From: Bradyrhizobium sp. 190
GTDB taxonomy: Bacteria > Pseudomonadota > Alphaproteobacteria > Rhizobiales > Xanthobacteraceae
DNA: 64,000 nt
NCBI RefSeq assembly: GCF_023073415.1
Contig: NZ_JADPJL010000008.1
Coordinates: forward strand, 806,001-870,000
Direction of reading: 5' to 3'
Part shown: piece after piece, positions 18,232-27,260 of the stretch
Numbering within the stretch: position 1 is the stretch's first letter
Layout of the letters: each line of letters starts with the position of its first letter
Made by a program: the position numbers and the translations under genes
The notes under the pieces: model-generated
What the model saw: only the letters and a program-made list of their open reading frames with translations
Told to the model about the DNA's origin: nothing
Database searches by the model: none

Positions 18232-19229
18232 CCGCGCCATTGGTAAGCGTCGACCGGCTGGTCCGCACTTACCGGATGCGGGCGGGTATGTTCGGCCGTC
18301 CACGCGGGGTTTGTGCCGTCGACGGGGTGACCCTCAGGATCAATCGCGGCGAGACGCTCGGTCTTGTCGGCGAATCCGGGTCGGGAAAATCGACTACAGG
18401 CCGGCTCGTGCTGGGTCTGGAAAATCCAGACGCAGGGTCCGTCGCCTTCAACGGCCGGCGACTTCCGGCGATGGACACACCGGAATGGCGGGCCTCGCGT
18501 GCCCGTATGCAAATGATTTTTCAGGACCCGCTCGGTGCGCTCGACCGCCGCCTGCCGATTGCAGCGCAGGTGCGAGAGCCGCTCGATATTCACGCCGTCG
18601 GAGATGAGGCATTCCGCACGGCGCGCGTCGAGGAGTTGATGCGCAGCGTCAGGCTTTCGGACGACGTTGGGCAGCGATATCCGCATGAGCTGTCGGGTGG
18701 CCAACGGCAGCGTGCCGTGCTTGCACGCGCTCTGGCGACAAAGCCCGATTTTCTGGTTTGCGACGAGCCAGTCAGTGCGCTCGACGTTTCGATCCAGGCG
18801 CAGGTGGTCAATCTTCTGATTGATCTTCAGGCGGAACTGGATTTGACAATGCTGTTCATCAGTCACGATCTGCGCGTGGTACGCCAGATTAGCGAGCGCG
18901 TCGCCGTGATGTATCTCGGGCGTGTGGTCGAACTGGGGAACGCCGACGACCTGTTTGTCTCGCCGCAGCACCCCTACACCCGGGCGCTGGTTTCCGCATC
19001 GCCGGCCCCTGGGGCGCGCAGAGGTGAGCGGATCGTGCTTTCTGGCGATCCGCCAAATCCAGCCTCGAAACCGGGTGGATGCGCCTTTCACCCGCGATGC
19101 CCAAGCGCCTTCGCTCGCTGCCGCACCGAAGCGCCGGCTCTTGTCGAGGTTTCTCCCGATCGAAGTGCGGCCTGCCATCTGACTGGACTTGAATCGCCTG
19201 CGGCTGTGGCGTTGGGAGCCGTTGCCTGA
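18228..19229 (+). CDS. ABC transporter ATP-binding protein, DppF/OppF type
   Basis: 333 residues, partner ATPase. Walker [10 protein letters not shown], signature [16 protein letters not shown], Walker B FLVCDEPVSALDVS and C-terminal GCAFHPRCPSAFARC. Overlaps the upstream ATPase gene (ATGA) and the downstream permease gene by one base, so all are co-translated. Confidence 0.9.
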   Translation: MTAPLVSVDRLVRTYRMRAGMFGRPRGVCAVDGVTLRINRGETLGLVGESGSGKSTTGRLVLGLENPDAGSVAFNGRRLPAMDTPEWRASRARMQMIFQDPLGALDRRLPIAAQVREPLDIHAVGDEAFRTARVEELMRSVRLSDDVGQRYPHELSGGQRQRAVLARALATKPDFLVCDEPVSALDVSIQAQVVNLLIDLQAELDLTMLFISHDLRVVRQISERVAVMYLGRVVELGNADDLFVSPQHPYTRALVSASPAPGARRGERIVLSGDPPNPASKPGGCAFHPRCPSAFARCRTEAPALVEVSPDRSAACHLTGLESPAAVALGAVA

Positions 19230-20164
19230 TGGCGCGCTATTTCGTGATCCGCATTGGACGGGCCATGATCACGATCGCTCTGGTCGTCACCTTTGCGTTT
19301 GTCGTGCTTCGGCTGTCCGGCGATCCGGCACTGATCATTATGGGCCCAGAAGCGCCTCCTGAAGTCATCGCCGCCTTCCGCAAGGCGTGGGGGCTCGACG
19401 ATCCGATCTGGATGCAATATTTCGATTATTTTGGCGCCATCGCCAAGGGAGAACTCGGACGCTCGATGCGAGACGGGCGCCCAGCGATCACTCTTGTTCT
19501 CGAGCGAATCCCCGCAACCCTGACGCTGACCATCCCGGCGCTCCTGCTCAAGCTTGCGATTGGCATCCCCGGTGGCATTTTCGCGGCGCTGCATCGCAAC
19601 AGCCTGATCGATCGCGCGGTGATGATCGGGGCCGTGGCCGGGTTTACGGTTCCGAGTTTCGTGCTTGGCCTCGTGCTGGTGCTGATTTTCGCCGTACAAC
19701 TCGGCTGGCTGCCGTCCGGCGGGCAGGAAACCTGGCGGCACGCGATCCTTCCGATTGTTACGCTCGGCATCGGAGGTGCGGCGGTACTTGCGCGCTTCAC
19801 GCGCAGCGCGATGCTGGAAGTGCTAGGCCAGCCCTACATCCGCACGGCGTCGGCCAAAGGCGTATCATGGCGCGCGGTGGTCCTGTCGCACGCCTTACCC
19901 AATGCCGCGATCCCGACGGTGACCATCGTCGGCTTCATGGTCGGCACCTTGATCGCCGGCGCCGTCGTCGTCGAAAGCGTGTTCTCCTGGCCCGGGGTCG
20001 GGCGACTGCTTGTCGTTGCCGTTGCGAACCGCGATCTTGCTGTGGTGCAATGCATCCTGCTTCTCGTCGCGGCGACGATGGTGACATCGAATCTGGTCGT
20101 CGATTTCCTCTATGGTTTCCTCGATCCGCGCCTGAGGAACCGGGAAGCGGCGGGGGCGCACTGA
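19229..20164 (+). CDS. ABC transporter permease, DppB type
   Basis: 311-residue inner-membrane permease with six hydrophobic segments. The N-terminal helix pattern MARYFVIRIGRAMITIALVV and the EAA-like loop RTASAKGVSWRAVVLSHALP are characteristic of DppB/OppB. Followed after one base by the DppC-type gene. Confidence 0.9.
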   Translation: MARYFVIRIGRAMITIALVVTFAFVVLRLSGDPALIIMGPEAPPEVIAAFRKAWGLDDPIWMQYFDYFGAIAKGELGRSMRDGRPAITLVLERIPATLTLTIPALLLKLAIGIPGGIFAALHRNSLIDRAVMIGAVAGFTVPSFVLGLVLVLIFAVQLGWLPSGGQETWRHAILPIVTLGIGGAAVLARFTRSAMLEVLGQPYIRTASAKGVSWRAVVLSHALPNAAIPTVTIVGFMVGTLIAGAVVVESVFSWPGVGRLLVVAVANRDLAVVQCILLLVAATMVTSNLVVDFLYGFLDPRLRNREAAGAH

Positions 20165-20165
20165 C

Positions 20166-21029
20166 ATGGCGGATTTGTCATTACCGGGATCAAGCGTGGC
20201 GAAACGAACGATTTCATGGCCGAGGATTCCGCCCGTCGTCGCCGTTGCTATCCTGTGGGTCGTTGCCATGTTGGTGGTGGCAATCCTGGCTGAAACGATC
20301 GCTCCCTATAGCGTCACAAAAATGGATCTGCGCAATCGTCTTTCGGCCCCCGGCAATGCCGCGCATTGGCTCGGAACCGACGAGCTCGGCCGCGACGTGC
20401 TCTCACGGCTCATTTTTTCGATCCGCATTTCATTGCTGATCGCTTTCGGCGCGACAGCGATCTCGGCCATCGTTGGCACGCTTCTCGGATTTTTCGCGGC
20501 GCATTTCCGCGGACTCGCCGAACAGGCCGTGCTGATGTTGGCCGATTTTCAAGCCAGCATGCCGTTTCTGATTCTGGCGCTTGCAGTGCTGGCCTTTTTC
20601 GGAAGTTCGCTGCCACTGCTTATCGGGCTCATGGGCTTCTATGGCTGGGAACGCTACGCGCGCATCGCCCGGGGGTTGGCAATCTCCGCAACAGGGCAGG
20701 GGTATGCCTCAGCCGTCAGGCAGCTCGGCGCGGCGCCGTCGCGGATCTATCTGCGCCATATTCTTCCCAACATTGCGTCTACGTTGATCATCTCGATGAC
20801 TCTGGTGTTTCCCGAGGTCATCCTGCTCGAATCCGGGCTGTCCTTTCTAGGTCTCGGTGTGCAGCCGCCGATGACCAGCCTTGGCAACATGGTGGGATAT
20901 GGCCGCGAGTATATCGGCAGCGCGCCGTGGATCATGCTGACGCCGGCGGCGGTCATCACGCTGACGACGCTTGCGGTCTCGCTGATCGGCGACTGGCTGC
21001 GCGACAAGCTCGATCCTACCCTGGCTTAG
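20166..21029 (+). CDS. ABC transporter permease, DppC type
   Basis: 287-residue permease. Contains the DppC hallmark LGTDELGRDVLSRLIF after the first helix and the EAA-like loop SAVRQLGAAPSRIYLRHILP. Fifth and last subunit of the importer; 23 bases before the phosphodiesterase gene. Confidence 0.9.
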   Translation: MADLSLPGSSVAKRTISWPRIPPVVAVAILWVVAMLVVAILAETIAPYSVTKMDLRNRLSAPGNAAHWLGTDELGRDVLSRLIFSIRISLLIAFGATAISAIVGTLLGFFAAHFRGLAEQAVLMLADFQASMPFLILALAVLAFFGSSLPLLIGLMGFYGWERYARIARGLAISATGQGYASAVRQLGAAPSRIYLRHILPNIASTLIISMTLVFPEVILLESGLSFLGLGVQPPMTSLGNMVGYGREYIGSAPWIMLTPAAVITLTTLAVSLIGDWLRDKLDPTLA

Positions 21030-21052
21030 TATTTCTCAAAATGGGATTACCG

Positions 21053-22327
21053 ATGTCACACCCGATCGTCGTCATCGTCATCTGCGATGGGCACCGGCCG
21101 GACTTCGTGTCCGAAGAGATGACGCCGCACATGGCGCGGCTTCGGCAGGCGGGAACCTGGTTCGCGGACCATCGCGGGATTTTTCCGTCGGCGACGCGGG
21201 CGTCGTCTGCATCCATCGCCACCGGTTGCTGGCCCATATCGCATGGACTGAGGGGCAATACGGTCGCATTGCCGATTGAGAACGGCCATGAAGTTCATGA
21301 CGCGGGAAGGCCGGAGTTCTACGAGACGTACCGCAATCATTTCGGGCGATTGTTGACGCGCCCATCCTTGTCGCTGCGGGCGGCGCCGTTGCACGGAGCG
21401 GTGCTCTGTTCCAACGTCTCGCCGGGCGCGGCCTTCTTTCACGACGCTGAGGGGCACGGCGAACTGTACCACCGCGAATTGAGTTATAGCCGAGGCCGCG
21501 TACCGCTGATGCCCGCAGTTGTCGCTCCTCCTGGCGCGGCTGGTGATGCGGTGCTAACGGACAAATTTATATCGATTCTGATGGAGCGACCGCCCTCGGT
21601 TGCAGCGCTTTGGTTGTCCGAGCCCGACAAGACCATGCACGCCTTTCCGCTCGGATCACCGGAACATCTCATGGTGCTGCGCGAGGTCGATATGCATGTC
21701 GGTGCGGTCGCGGAAGCCGTGGAACAGTTGCGGGACCGCGGTCATGATGTGCTCTTGCTCGTCGGGTCAGACCATGGCCACGAATCCGTCACCGAGACGG
21801 TGCCGGTCGAACGGCGGCTGTACCAAGCGGGATTCAAGGCGGGCCTGGAAAGCCCGGAAATTGTCGTTGCGCCTCAGGGGTCATCGGCTTTCATCCATTT
21901 TGGCGGCGACGCCCTGTCGCGGCGTAACGAGGTGGCCGACTGGCTCGGCCAACAGTCCTGGGCTGGACGCATCATCAAAGGCGAAGACCTCGCCGAGCTT
22001 GGTCAAATTCCAGCCGCCGACGTTCTCGCGGTTGATATGGCGAAGTCGCAAGGCAGCAATTGCAACGGCATTCCGGGGCTCACGGCGATGGCGGTTCGCT
22101 TCGCCGAGAACGAGGATGCCGTACGGCGCGATTGCGGAATGCACGGCGGGCTTGGCCCGCATGAAACGCAGCCAACGTTGATAGCCGTCGGCAACGGGTT
22201 TTCGGCTGGCAGCGTCGTCACGACGACGAGCCGTATCATCGATCTCGCGCCGACCGCGCTGTACCACCTCGGTTTGCCACTGGACGGTCTCGACGGCGTT
22301 CCGCTCGGCGGCCGGACGTCAGGCTGA
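21053..22327 (+). CDS. Alkaline-phosphatase-superfamily phosphodiesterase/nucleotide pyrophosphatase-like
   Basis: About 424 residues. The N terminus VVIVICDGHRPDF gives the first metal-binding Asp, and SATRASSASIATGCWP carries the probable Thr/Ser nucleophile of the type I phosphodiesterase family. Further metal ligands are in GSDHGHES and HGGLGPHETQ. ATG 21053 is preferred (GGGA 6 bases upstream); ATG 21041 is in frame too. No signal peptide is evident, so it should act in the cytoplasm on a phosphoester brought in by the preceding ABC importer. Phosphonoacetate hydrolase-like activity is another possibility. Confidence 0.8.
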   Translation: MSHPIVVIVICDGHRPDFVSEEMTPHMARLRQAGTWFADHRGIFPSATRASSASIATGCWPISHGLRGNTVALPIENGHEVHDAGRPEFYETYRNHFGRLLTRPSLSLRAAPLHGAVLCSNVSPGAAFFHDAEGHGELYHRELSYSRGRVPLMPAVVAPPGAAGDAVLTDKFISILMERPPSVAALWLSEPDKTMHAFPLGSPEHLMVLREVDMHVGAVAEAVEQLRDRGHDVLLLVGSDHGHESVTETVPVERRLYQAGFKAGLESPEIVVAPQGSSAFIHFGGDALSRRNEVADWLGQQSWAGRIIKGEDLAELGQIPAADVLAVDMAKSQGSNCNGIPGLTAMAVRFAENEDAVRRDCGMHGGLGPHETQPTLIAVGNGFSAGSVVTTTSRIIDLAPTALYHLGLPLDGLDGVPLGGRTSG

Positions 22328-22395
22328 AGCGAAGGGCTCTGGTCGATCCGGATGGTCGCAGAAGTCATGCAGTGTCGAAAGTGAGGAGTTTTTGG

Positions 22396-22831
22396 GCGCG
22401 ACAGGCCGAGGTGGTCGCGCAGGGTCGCCCCCTTGTATTCGGTTCGGAACACGGCCCCTCTTTGTGCTGAACGCGAACAATTTCCAGGTCTCAGGTGAAG
22501 TCAAAGGTTTACCGGCGAAAGAGAGTTCGGCGCCTCCCTTGAAGCTCGAGGGCGACGCGAGCCAGAAGGCGGCGACCGATGCCGTGAAGGACGTCACGCA
22601 ATCGCGAACGTCCGAGCAGCCGTCCGTCATCATCGTCGAAGTGCTTGGCTCGGCGGCGGAGACGGCAGTTCAAATCGCCAGGAAGAGGACGAAAGCCGCG
22701 CGCCGCGGGATCGACGAAGCTACAATCCGAACAGCGCGGTGCAGTATGTTGGTGCCGGTTCGCTGAACGGCGAACAGCGGCGACAACTGATCGAGGAAGG
22801 ACGCCTCGCTTCGCAGGCTATCGGGCCTTGA
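22396..22831 (+). pseudogene. Frameshifted remnant of a larger protein's C terminus
   Basis: One frame reads NANNFQVSGEVKGLPAKE through SVIIVEVLG to about 22650. Coding-like sequence then continues in another frame as GGGDGSSNRQEEDESRAP, SYNPNSAVQYVGAG and LNGEQRRQLIEEGRLASQ, stopping at 22829-22831. Restoring one base at about 22650 (GGCTCGG to GGCTTCGG) joins them as VEVLGFGGGDGS. A second frame change near 22455 may link VVAQGRPLVFGSEHG upstream. The low-complexity acidic tail recalls the ends of large rhizobial exoproteins (haemagglutinin-like), but that is memory and not proof. No start codon context is left. Confidence 0.45.
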
Positions 22832-23042
22832 CGAGGTTCCTTTATTGGTGCCGCGCGTCTAATGCCGCTGGGGCGATCGTCGGGAAGTGTCGCGAACTCT
22901 GTCAGGTCCCGTCGGCAACGGGTACGATCAGGGTGCAGGCAAGATGAAGACGTTGGGATGGTTCTGCTGAGCTAACGGGCTCGGTTTAACCACGAGCCTG
23001 ATCGTCGAGCACCGCAACGTGTGGCTCGACCGCAACCAATCG
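22832..23042. other. Intergenic, nothing recognised
   Basis: About 210 bases between the remnant and the lipA stop codon. No open frame with recognisable content, no clear terminator with a T-run, and no RNA gene seen. Confidence 0.4.
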
Positions 23043-24011
23043 CTAGCCCCGCCGGCGCTCACGCAGCTTGCGGAAGTCATCGCCCGCGTGGTGCGAGGAG
23101 CGTGTCAGCGGCGTGGCTGACACCAGCAGAAAGCCCTTGGCATAAGCGACCTTCTCATACGCCTCGAATTCGTCAGGGGGTACGAAGCGCATGACAGCAT
23201 GGTGCTTGCGCGTGGGCTGGAGATACTGGCCGATGGTCAGGAAGTCGACGTCGGCGGAACGAAGGTCGTCCATCAGTTGCAGCACTTCGCTGCGCTCTTC
23301 TCCGAGGCCCACCATGATCCCGGACTTGGTGAAGATCTGTGCGTCGAGTTCCTTCACGCGCTGCAGCAGCAGGACCGAATGGAAATAGCGCGCGCCGGGC
23401 CGCACCGTCAGGTATTTCGACGGCACCGTCTCCAGATTATGGTTGAACACGTCGGGTTTTGCCGCAACGACCGTTTCGAGCGCGCCGTCTTTGCGGAGGA
23501 AATCCGGAGTCAGGATTTCGACAGTCGTACCCGGGCTCGTCGCCCTGATGGCCGCAATCGTCGCGGCGAAATGGGCGGCGCCTCCGTCGGCAAGGTCGTC
23601 GCGATCGACCGAGGTGACGACGACATGCTCCAGTCCCAGCTTGGCAACTGCTTCGGCGACCTTGACCGGTTCATCGGCGTCGAGCGGACCGGGCAGACCG
23701 GTGCGAACGTTGCAGAAAGCGCAGGCACGAGTGCACGTATCGCCCATGATCATGAAGGTCGCGTGCTTCTTCGCCCAGCACTCGCCAATATTGGGGCAGC
23801 TCGCTTCCTCGCAGACGGTCACGAGTTTGTTCTCGCGCACGATACGCTTCGTCTCGGCCCATTCGGCGGAGCCGGGAGCCTTCACGCGAATCCAAGCAGG
23901 CTTGCTCTGCATGGGCGTGTCGGGGCGATTGGCCTTTTCGGGGTGACGCGGCATGTCGGGCCGCATCTTCGTTCTCGGATCGTTGTTGAGGAGATCGAGT
24001 ACGACGGTCAT
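23043..24011 (-). CDS. lipA: Lipoyl synthase
   Basis: Radical SAM enzyme of 322 residues that inserts two sulfurs into octanoyl groups on lipoyl domains. The auxiliary cluster motif [12 protein letters not shown] and the radical SAM motif CTRACAFC are both intact, as are TSVDRDDL and the C-terminal R-S-S-H with the cluster-ligating Ser (TRSSHHAG). It is transcribed away from aceE, about 530 bases apart. All three lipoyl domains encoded in the divergent operon are its potential substrates. Whether this is the only lipA of the genome or a dedicated second copy cannot be seen here. Confidence 0.95.
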   Translation of the reverse strand: MTVVLDLLNNDPRTKMRPDMPRHPEKANRPDTPMQSKPAWIRVKAPGSAEWAETKRIVRENKLVTVCEEASCPNIGECWAKKHATFMIMGDTCTRACAFCNVRTGLPGPLDADEPVKVAEAVAKLGLEHVVVTSVDRDDLADGGAAHFAATIAAIRATSPGTTVEILTPDFLRKDGALETVVAAKPDVFNHNLETVPSKYLTVRPGARYFHSVLLLQRVKELDAQIFTKSGIMVGLGEERSEVLQLMDDLRSADVDFLTIGQYLQPTRKHHAVMRFVPPDEFEAYEKVAYAKGFLLVSATPLTRSSHHAGDDFRKLRERRRG

Positions 24012-24341
24012 TTGGTGCGCCTCGTGAATGCGCCGGTTGCGGACATTCAGCTATCCAAGCGAACTTCGTCAATTCGATTCTTTGTCCCCCACCAGCGACC
24101 CTCTCGTGACCGGACGCTGCCTGCGGGCGCTCTCGCTTCGTGCGCGCAGGTTGGTTTGCGACTTCGAGCCTTGTATTTGGAACCCGTCGCCGGACGATCC
24201 GATATCTCGGATGAGCCTCCAGCCGGTTTTCCGGAGCTTCGGACAGATCCTGCCCGATCGGATTGGCGCGCGCGGCGGCAGCCGAGGCGAACTCAAGCAA
24301 AATGAATGGCATGCGCGCGAATGGCTGCGCTTTTCATGGTC
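24012..24341. other. Divergent lipA-aceE regulatory region, left part
   Basis: No gene recognised in about 330 bases between lipA and the sigma-54 promoter. It holds an inverted repeat at 24197-24212 and another small one around 24222-24234, possible activator sites. Confidence 0.4.
24197..24212 (+). promoter_or_regulatory. Inverted repeat, possible enhancer (activator) site
   Basis: ATCCGA and TCGGAT flank TATC, about 145 bases upstream of the sigma-54 -24 box. Activators of sigma-54 promoters (DctD, NtrC and relatives) bind inverted repeats at this distance. I cannot match it to a known consensus. Confidence 0.3.
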
Positions 24342-24357
24342 TGGCACGAATGCTGCT
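24342..24357 (+). promoter_or_regulatory. Sigma-54 (RpoN) promoter upstream of aceE
   Basis: TGGCACGAATGCTGCT fits the consensus TGGCACG-N4-TTGCW with one mismatch; the GG and GC pairs have the required 10-base separation and a C precedes the box. Transcription would start near 24368, leaving an untranslated leader of about 170-180 bases before aceE. This requires an AAA+ activator such as the DctD-type protein encoded at 44019-45398. Confidence 0.75.
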
Positions 24358-24536
24358 TAGGTATCCGCAAAAGAAGCGACAGCTCGAAAATAAACAACGC
24401 GAGGGGACGTTCAGATGCCAGCCAGTATTCAACTCATGACCTAGAGCGCCAGGCGATATCGCCTGTGTGGCATTGCGCGTTTCCGCAGCATGCGGAGCGC
24501 AATGAACGTTGACGCCTGTTTTCGGCTTGGCATGCA

Positions 24537-27236
24537 ATGGAGATGTTAATGAAGGTCGCGGACGCGCAGGATTTGGATCCGCAGGAAACCCGGGAATGGC
24601 TGGACGCCTTGTCGGCGGTCCGCGGTCATCGCGGCAACGAACGAGCCGAGTTCGTCGTCAGTGCGATGCTTGACGCCGCACGCCGTGGCGGCCTTAAGAT
24701 CGAGCAGTCACTGACAACGCCCTACTGCAACACGATCCCGCCGGATCGGCAGCCGGCGCTGCCGGGCGATCGCGCGATCGAGCACAAGCTTCGCTCGATC
24801 ATCCGGTGGAACGCTCTTGCAATCGTTCTGCGCGCCAACAAGGAAAGCTCGGAGCTCGGCGGTCATATCGCGAGCTTTCAGTCGGCTGCCACGCTCTATG
24901 ATATCGGCTACGGCCATTTCTGGCATGCGCCGACCGACGGCCATGGCGGCGATCTGATTTTCGTGCAGGGTCACTGTTCGCCCGGCATCTATGCGCGCGC
25001 CTTTCTCGAAGGCCGGTTGAGCGAGGAGCAGCTTCTCGGTTTCAGGCAGGAGACCGGCGGCAAGGGCTTGTCGAGCTATCCGCACCCATGGCTGATGCCG
25101 GACTTCTGGCAGTTCCCGACGGTGTCGATGGGACTGGGGCCTTTGGTGGCGATCTATCAGGCGCGGTTCCTGAAGTATCTTGAGAACCACAAGCTGGCCG
25201 AGACCTCGAATCGCAAGGTCTGGGCCTTCATGGGCGACGGCGAAACGGACGAGCCGGAATCGCTCGGCGCGATTTCGCTCGCCGGCCGCGAAAATCTCGA
25301 CAATCTGATCTTCGTCATCAACTGCAACCTCCAGCGGCTCGACGGACCCGTCCGTGGCAACGGCAAGATCGTCCAGGAGCTCGAAAGCGTTTTCCGCGGC
25401 GCGGGCTGGAACGTCATCAAGGTGCTGTGGGGTTCGGGCTGGGATCGCCTGCTCGAAAAGGACAAGAGCGGATTGCTGCTGAGGCGCATGGAGGAGTGCG
25501 TCGACGGCGAGTACCAGGATTTCAAGAGCAAGAGCGGCGCCTACATCCGCGAACATTTCTTCGGCAAGTACGATGAATTGAAACAGCTCGTCGCTGACAT
25601 GAGCGACGACGAGATCTGGAAGCTCGCGCGCGGCGGCCATGATCCGGAGAAGGTCTTTGCGGCCTACGCAGCGGCGGTGAATCACAGGGGCCAGCCGACG
25701 GTGATCCTGCCGAAGACCGTCAAGGGTTACGGCATGGGCGAGTCTGGCGAAGGCCAGATGATCGCGCATCAGGCCAAGAAGATGACGCAGGACGCGCTGC
25801 GCGGCTTCCGCGACCGTTTCCAGGTGCCGGTTACCGACGATGATCTGGCGAAGGTTCCTTTCCTCCGCCTGCCGGAAGACAGCCCGGAGATGAAGTATTT
25901 CCGCGCACAGCGCGAAAAACTTGGCGGCAGCCTGCCGCAACGCCGGCGCAAATCCACGTCCTTACAAATTCCGCCGCTGTCGACATTCCAGCGGCTGCTC
26001 GACGCTACGGGCGACCGCGAAATCTCGACCACGATGGCGTTCGTGCAGATGCTCGGCACCCTCTTGCGCGACAAGGCGATCGGCAAGCACATCGTGCCGA
26101 TCGTGCCGGACGAATCCCGGACCTTCGGCATGGAGGGCATGTTCCGCCAACTCGGCATCTATTCATCGGTCGGCCAACTCTACCGGCCGCAGGACGCCGA
26201 TCAATTGATGTACTACCGTGAGGACAAGAGCGGGCAGGTCCTGCAGGAGGGCATCAACGAAGGCGGCGCGATGTCGAGCTGGATCGTCGCCGCGACGTCC
26301 TACAGCACGAACAACGTGCCGATGATTCCGTTCTACATCTACTATTCGATGTTCGGCCTGCAGCGCGTCGGCGACCTGGCCTGGCTCGCCGGCGACATGC
26401 GTGCGCGCGGGTTCCTGCTCGGCGGCACCGCCGGCCGCACCACGCTCAACGGCGAGGGGCTGCAGCATGAGGATGGCCACAGCCATGTCCTCGCCGCGAC
26501 CATCCCGAACTGCGTGTCGTACGACCCGACTTTTGCCTATGAGGTCGTGACGATCGTCCGCGAAGGCATGCGGCGCATGTACGAGGTGCAGGAGGACGTC
26601 TACTACTACATCACCCTGATGAACGAGAACTATCCGCATCCCGCCCTCGCCGACGCAGGCAAGGGGGCGGAGGAGGGAATTCTCAAGGGGCTCTATCTCC
26701 TGAAGAACGGTGGCGAGACGCCGAAGAAGGGGCTTCGCGTCCAGCTCGTCGGCTCGGGTACGATCCTGCGCGAGGTGATCGCGGCCGCCGATCTGCTCAA
26801 GGCGGACTTCGGCGTCACCGCCGACATCTGGAGCGCGACCAGCTTCAACGAACTGCGCCGTGACGGCATGGCGTCGGAACGCTGGAACCTGCTGCATCCA
26901 ACCGAGCCGCGCCGCAAGAGCTGGGTGGAGGCGCAACTCGATGGGCATCCGGGGCCCGTCGTGGCGTCGACCGACTACATGCGCAACTACCCCGACCAGA
27001 TCCGGGAATATGTCCAGGCCGCCGGCCGTCGATACGTCGTGCTCGGCACGGACGGTTTTGGCCGCAGCGACTATCGCGTGAAGCTGCGAAAATTCTTCGA
27101 AGTCGACCGGCACTACGTTGCCGTCGCGGCGCTCAAGGCACTGGCCGACGACGGGGCGATCAAGCCGGCGATCGTGGCCGAAGCCATCGCCAAATACAAA
27201 ATCGACGCCGGGCGTGCTGCGCCCTGGACCGTGTGA
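24537..27236 (+). CDS. aceE: Pyruvate dehydrogenase E1 component, homodimeric type
   Basis: Thiamine-diphosphate enzyme decarboxylating pyruvate and reductively acetylating lipoyl groups. 899 residues, the length of the E. coli-type single-chain E1. The thiamine-binding region runs from FMGDGETDEPES to INCNLQRLDGPVRGNGKIVQ split over short segments; DPTFAYEVVTIVREG and the C-terminal GRSDYR are also typical. Start codons at 24537, 24543 and 24549 are in frame; GGAG at 24539-24542 fits 24549 best, so the protein may be four residues shorter. First gene of the long run, with aceF 24 bases on. Alphaproteobacteria usually carry the alpha/beta (PdhA/PdhB) E1, so this may be a second complex. Confidence 0.95.
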   Translation: MEMLMKVADAQDLDPQETREWLDALSAVRGHRGNERAEFVVSAMLDAARRGGLKIEQSLTTPYCNTIPPDRQPALPGDRAIEHKLRSIIRWNALAIVLRANKESSELGGHIASFQSAATLYDIGYGHFWHAPTDGHGGDLIFVQGHCSPGIYARAFLEGRLSEEQLLGFRQETGGKGLSSYPHPWLMPDFWQFPTVSMGLGPLVAIYQARFLKYLENHKLAETSNRKVWAFMGDGETDEPESLGAISLAGRENLDNLIFVINCNLQRLDGPVRGNGKIVQELESVFRGAGWNVIKVLWGSGWDRLLEKDKSGLLLRRMEECVDGEYQDFKSKSGAYIREHFFGKYDELKQLVADMSDDEIWKLARGGHDPEKVFAAYAAAVNHRGQPTVILPKTVKGYGMGESGEGQMIAHQAKKMTQDALRGFRDRFQVPVTDDDLAKVPFLRLPEDSPEMKYFRAQREKLGGSLPQRRRKSTSLQIPPLSTFQRLLDATGDREISTTMAFVQMLGTLLRDKAIGKHIVPIVPDESRTFGMEGMFRQLGIYSSVGQLYRPQDADQLMYYREDKSGQVLQEGINEGGAMSSWIVAATSYSTNNVPMIPFYIYYSMFGLQRVGDLAWLAGDMRARGFLLGGTAGRTTLNGEGLQHEDGHSHVLAATIPNCVSYDPTFAYEVVTIVREGMRRMYEVQEDVYYYITLMNENYPHPALADAGKGAEEGILKGLYLLKNGGETPKKGLRVQLVGSGTILREVIAAADLLKADFGVTADIWSATSFNELRRDGMASERWNLLHPTEPRRKSWVEAQLDGHPGPVVASTDYMRNYPDQIREYVQAAGRRYVVLGTDGFGRSDYRVKLRKFFEVDRHYVAVAALKALADDGAIKPAIVAEAIAKYKIDAGRAAPWTV

Positions 27237-27260
27237 GCCAGCGGAGCCGAGGACAGAGCG

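Noticed and set aside
16399..18303. Reverse-strand open frame of 634 codons over the binding protein and ATPase genes
   Set aside because: No domain recognised; both forward genes are complete and typical.
24455..24480. Second sigma-54-like box at TGGCATTGCGC
   Set aside because: GG is present but no GC pair at the required 10-base distance.
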